Assembly (NCBI GenBank): GCA_022394775.1
Contig: JAGFCB010000169.1
Span: 1-35,598 of the forward strand
Direction of reading: 5' to 3'
DNA length: 35,598 nt
DNA from: Candidatus Poribacteria bacterium
GTDB taxonomy: Bacteria; Poribacteria; WGA-4E; WGA-3G
In this document: positions 33,835 to 35,598 of the stretch, one piece after another
Layout: every line of letters begins with the position of its first letter
How positions within the stretch are numbered: position 1 is the first letter of the stretch
Made by a program: the position numbers and the translations under genes
Notes under the pieces: generated by a model
Told to the model about the DNA's origin: nothing
The model's input: only the letters and a program-made list of their open reading frames with translations
Database searches by the model: none

Positions 33835-34476
33835 CTACTCATCATCTAAGTCATTCATTTCCTCTTGCTCTGCGAAGTCTTCTTGGGCTTCTTGGAACTG
33901 ACGTAGTGTTGTTTTATTTGGAAAGAGGAGGAATATTGCGTGCGCATAATCGACGTATTCATCCATCGGCACACCTTTCCCCGCTTTCCATTTCTTTTCA
34001 ACTTCTACAATGATGTCAATCTCTGGAACATCTCCAAACTGTTCAATGAGTTCTTCACGGAAGATTTTGGCATACTCTTCTGGATCATCGATTTCTTCCA
34101 ATGCTCCGACCTTTCGAGGCGTTTCCCGATCCGGCCAGAGACGCTTCCGTGCATCGAGGACGGCGTTATACTCCGCAACGGTGGTAGGCAAACCTTGTAT
34201 TTTTTTCCGCTGATAGTCCGCGATGGTGTGAACTTCTGGAATATCTCCAAATTGTTTAATAAGGACAGCGAGAAAATAATCATTGCGTAAAAGCGGGTCT
34301 CTCGCCTTATACCACTTGTCCGGTATATAGATATCGTCAGTCTTTTCAGGTTCAGGGCGTTCTGCTATCAAACCGGATGCTTTTTCCGTATCTTCGGTGT
34401 CACTGCCACAACCGAAGAATGTCAGCAAACCCAAAAAGCATACAAGATAAAAAAGTGTAACGGTGGATAGTTTCAT
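33835..34476 (-). CDS. lipoprotein with two QFGDIPEV-type repeats
   Basis: A 213-residue lipoprotein; the signal ends in LTFFGC (Cys23). Residues 60-115 and 131-186 are two copies of a module of about 56 residues with the core QFGDIPEVHTIADYQRKK, then Lys-Lys, Gly-rich turn and an EY...LW(P) end. The first is DPLLRNDYF...LWP and the second DPEEYAKIF...LFP. The same module occurs once in the gene just upstream (34473-34853). An acidic tail follows (EDFAEQEEMNDLDDE). I recognise no named domain. The start ATG overlaps the upstream stop codon (ATGA) and follows AAGGAG, so translation is coupled. Confidence 0.8.
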   Translation of the reverse strand: MKLSTVTLFYLVCFLGLLTFFGCGSDTEDTEKASGLIAERPEPEKTDDIYIPDKWYKARDPLLRNDYFLAVLIKQFGDIPEVHTIADYQRKKIQGLPTTVAEYNAVLDARKRLWPDRETPRKVGALEEIDDPEEYAKIFREELIEQFGDVPEIDIIVEVEKKWKAGKGVPMDEYVDYAHAIFLLFPNKTTLRQFQEAQEDFAEQEEMNDLDDE

Positions 34477-34853
34477 TCTGCTTTCTCCTTTCGTAGACTT
34501 TCAAGCACCTGCAGGGTCCTTTTATTTTGCCAGAGATGGTAGCGCGCTTCGAGACTGGCAATATACTCATCAATGGTGACAGGTAACCCCAGTTCCTTTT
34601 TTCGTTGATACGCTGCGACGGTGTGAACCTCAGGAATATCTCCGAACTGATTAATCAATTGGGCGTGGAAGTATTCGGCGCGTAACGCCGGATCTTTCGT
34701 CAAGGGCCAGTTTGGAGGCGGGTAGACTTCACTCTCTTCACTGCTATTCGTTGATTCTGCTGTATCTGCCTGCTGCTCATCCAACTTTTTCCACGGATCC
34801 GTTTTTGGTTGCGGAGCATCATACGGACTCTCGTCTCTCCAGTCCTGACATAC
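34473..34853 (-). pseudogene. 5'-truncated lipoprotein-like gene with one QFGDIPEV module
   Basis: The frame runs from the stop overlap with the next gene back to a TGA at 34854-34856, without a plausible start codon and signal peptide. Read through, it gives DWRDESPYDAPQPKTDPWKK, then a polar stretch and one module QFGDIPEVHTVAAYQRKK, ending with RKEKAE. Its N-terminus is replaced by the end of the TnpB element (hairpin at 34855-34875), so it is most probably the mature part of a lipoprotein whose signal peptide was cut off by the insertion. A TTG at 34784 could start a shorter product of 103 residues, but has no ribosome binding site. Confidence 0.7.
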
Positions 34854-34854
34854 T

Positions 34855-34921
34855 CACCCCGCTAAAGCGCGGGTGGTTCTTTTGTTCCTTATAGAAACAT
34901 TCCTCGTGTCTAAGACGAGGC
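34855..34921 (-). ncRNA. element end hairpins / candidate omega-RNA 3' part
   Basis: On the minus strand after and overlapping the end of tnpB are two hairpins: CCTCGT/ACGAGG with a seven-base loop, and CACCCGC.../GCGGGGTG at 34855-34875. The distal hairpin is the typical right-end structure. TnpB's guide RNA (omega-RNA) is usually made from the 3' part of tnpB and this end, with the guide drawn from the flanking DNA. Here the flank would be GGACTGGAGAGACGAG in the broken lipoprotein gene. Bounds and expression are inferred. Confidence 0.45.
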
Positions 34922-35598
34922 AACAGGGACTTTCAAGCGAAAGCCCAAGGGCGGTGTCATCCGGGGAGAACCCATTTCCGCCACTACACGGACACCGAAG
35001 TGTCCGAGATACTTTTCTCTTATGTTGATCGTACCCACACCGTCGCGGTGATATTTGAAACCACACGGGCAGGTATAGTTGCGATTGGCTGGTTTCTTGC
35101 GGTTGCCACATTTCGGGCAAGTTTGCGAAGTATAGGATTCGTCAATCGTTTTGACTTTGATACCTAACACCTTTGCTTTATAGGTGATCAACTCGGCTAT
35201 TTTGCCGAAAGCCCACTGGTGGAGTTTCTGATTCGCACGGTTGCCATAGCTAATACGTTCGCGGATACCTCTTAGGTCACCAAGAACAATCGTACCAACA
35301 CCTTTCGTTTGACAGTATTTGACGAACTTCGTCGTCTGTTTGTGGAGTGCGTCTTTGATTTGGTTATCAATCTTTCGGATACATTTCCATTTACGACGTG
35401 TCAGTTTCCACCAGCGTTTGGAATGACGTTTACACCGACTCAGCGTTTGACTGAACTCGGCAAGCACTTTGTTTCTATGGCGGTAGAGTGATCTAATATA
35501 CCGTCCATTGAATATCCGTGTCTCTGTTCCGTCATGAGAAACTATCGGGTGTATTTCGCCTATATCAACGCCTATGACTTCTTGACCTATTTCGGTTG
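34910..35598 (-). CDS. tnpB: TnpB, RNA-guided nuclease of IS200/IS605 type (5' end outside the window)
   Basis: The frame remains open to the end of the window, so at least 228 C-terminal residues are present. It includes RuvC-I GVDIGEIHPIVSHDG with the catalytic Asp, a helical basic stretch (RCKRHSKRWWKLTRRKWKC), the RuvC-II region TIVLGDLRGIRERISYG, the zinc ribbon CPKCGNRKK...YTCPCG, and RuvC-III YHRDGVGTINI. At RuvC-II the usual catalytic Glu is Gly (GDL rather than EDL), seen in TnpB branches with rearranged sites. No TnpA lies in the window. The protein may cut DNA beside the element to favour its retention. Confidence 0.9.
   Translation of the reverse strand, partial: TEIGQEVIGVDIGEIHPIVSHDGTETRIFNGRYIRSLYRHRNKVLAEFSQTLSRCKRHSKRWWKLTRRKWKCIRKIDNQIKDALHKQTTKFVKYCQTKGVGTIVLGDLRGIRERISYGNRANQKLHQWAFGKIAELITYKAKVLGIKVKTIDESYTSQTCPKCGNRKKPANRNYTCPCGFKYHRDGVGTINIREKYLGHFGVRVVAEMGSPRMTPPLGFRLKVPVASS

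Larger units (their letters stand above)
34845..35598 (-). mobile_element. IS200/IS605-family element (partial), right end
   Basis: The tnpB gene and the following hairpin-bearing end belong to one element that extends beyond the window. Its end lies somewhere between 34845 and 34856; the exact base cannot be fixed from one copy. Elements of this family end in subterminal hairpins without inverted repeats or target duplication, as here. It has inserted into the lipoprotein gene at 34473. Confidence 0.75.

Overview
The window (35.6 kb, moderate GC, gene-dense) looks like a chromosomal segment of a free-living or sponge-associated bacterium of the Poribacteria or a neighbouring FCB-like lineage. 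This is inferred from gene content: two secreted LamG proteins, a SprA-like giant outer-membrane protein, lipoproteins, a Uma2-family gene and an AAA ATPase fused to a nuclease domain. There is no phylogenetic marker such as rRNA, so the assignment is tentative. Recognisable promoters are of the sigma-70 type, TTGACA/T with a 17-base spacer and a -10 box that is often TATACT. Layout, left to right. (1) Positions 75-6423, all minus strand: mnmA, a LamG protein, an enolase-superfamily dehydratase, and two paralogous HEAT-repeat lipoproteins; the first of these lies behind a long leader. (2) Positions 6720-12958, plus strand: a large M14 zinc carboxypeptidase with its own near-consensus promoter, a CBM9-like/DUF5916 outer-membrane-type protein, a frameshifted Uma2 gene and a candidate 41-residue membrane protein. 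(3) Positions 12972-23639, minus strand: a sigma-54 activator without a receiver domain, an unrecognised protein, secF and secD separated by a repeat-rich spacer, tRNA-Arg(CCU), and an operon-like run (pentulose/allulose-phosphate 3-epimerase, two zinc polyol/alcohol dehydrogenases, apt) behind a strong promoter, then a Gfo/Idh/MocA oxidoreductase. (4) Positions 23855-33251, plus strand: a second LamG protein, a 2205-residue SprA-like protein (the T9SS outer-membrane translocon family) with Gly/Tyr-rich tracts, and an AAA ATPase with a C-terminal PD-(D/E)XK nuclease-like domain. (5) Positions 33266-35598: a second copy of the sprA 3' end, a remnant of a sigma-54 activator, a lipoprotein operon built on a QFGDIPEV repeat, and an IS200/IS605-type TnpB element running off the window, whose end truncates the first lipoprotein gene. 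The two most notable points are these. The ATPase-nuclease gene, with its own promoter, sits between two 123-base direct repeats that both encode the last 40 residues and stop of the SprA-like protein, as if it had entered at the gene's 3' end and regenerated it. Also, the two LamG proteins share a short C-terminal tail (KLAxTWGxLK) that could be a sorting signal in a genome that encodes a SprA-like channel. Genes for sugar and polyol handling (epimerase, dehydrogenases, Gfo/Idh, enolase-superfamily dehydratase) suggest use of carbohydrate or sugar-acid substrates, with secreted LamG, CBM9-like and M14 proteins working outside the cytoplasm and SecDF assisting export.
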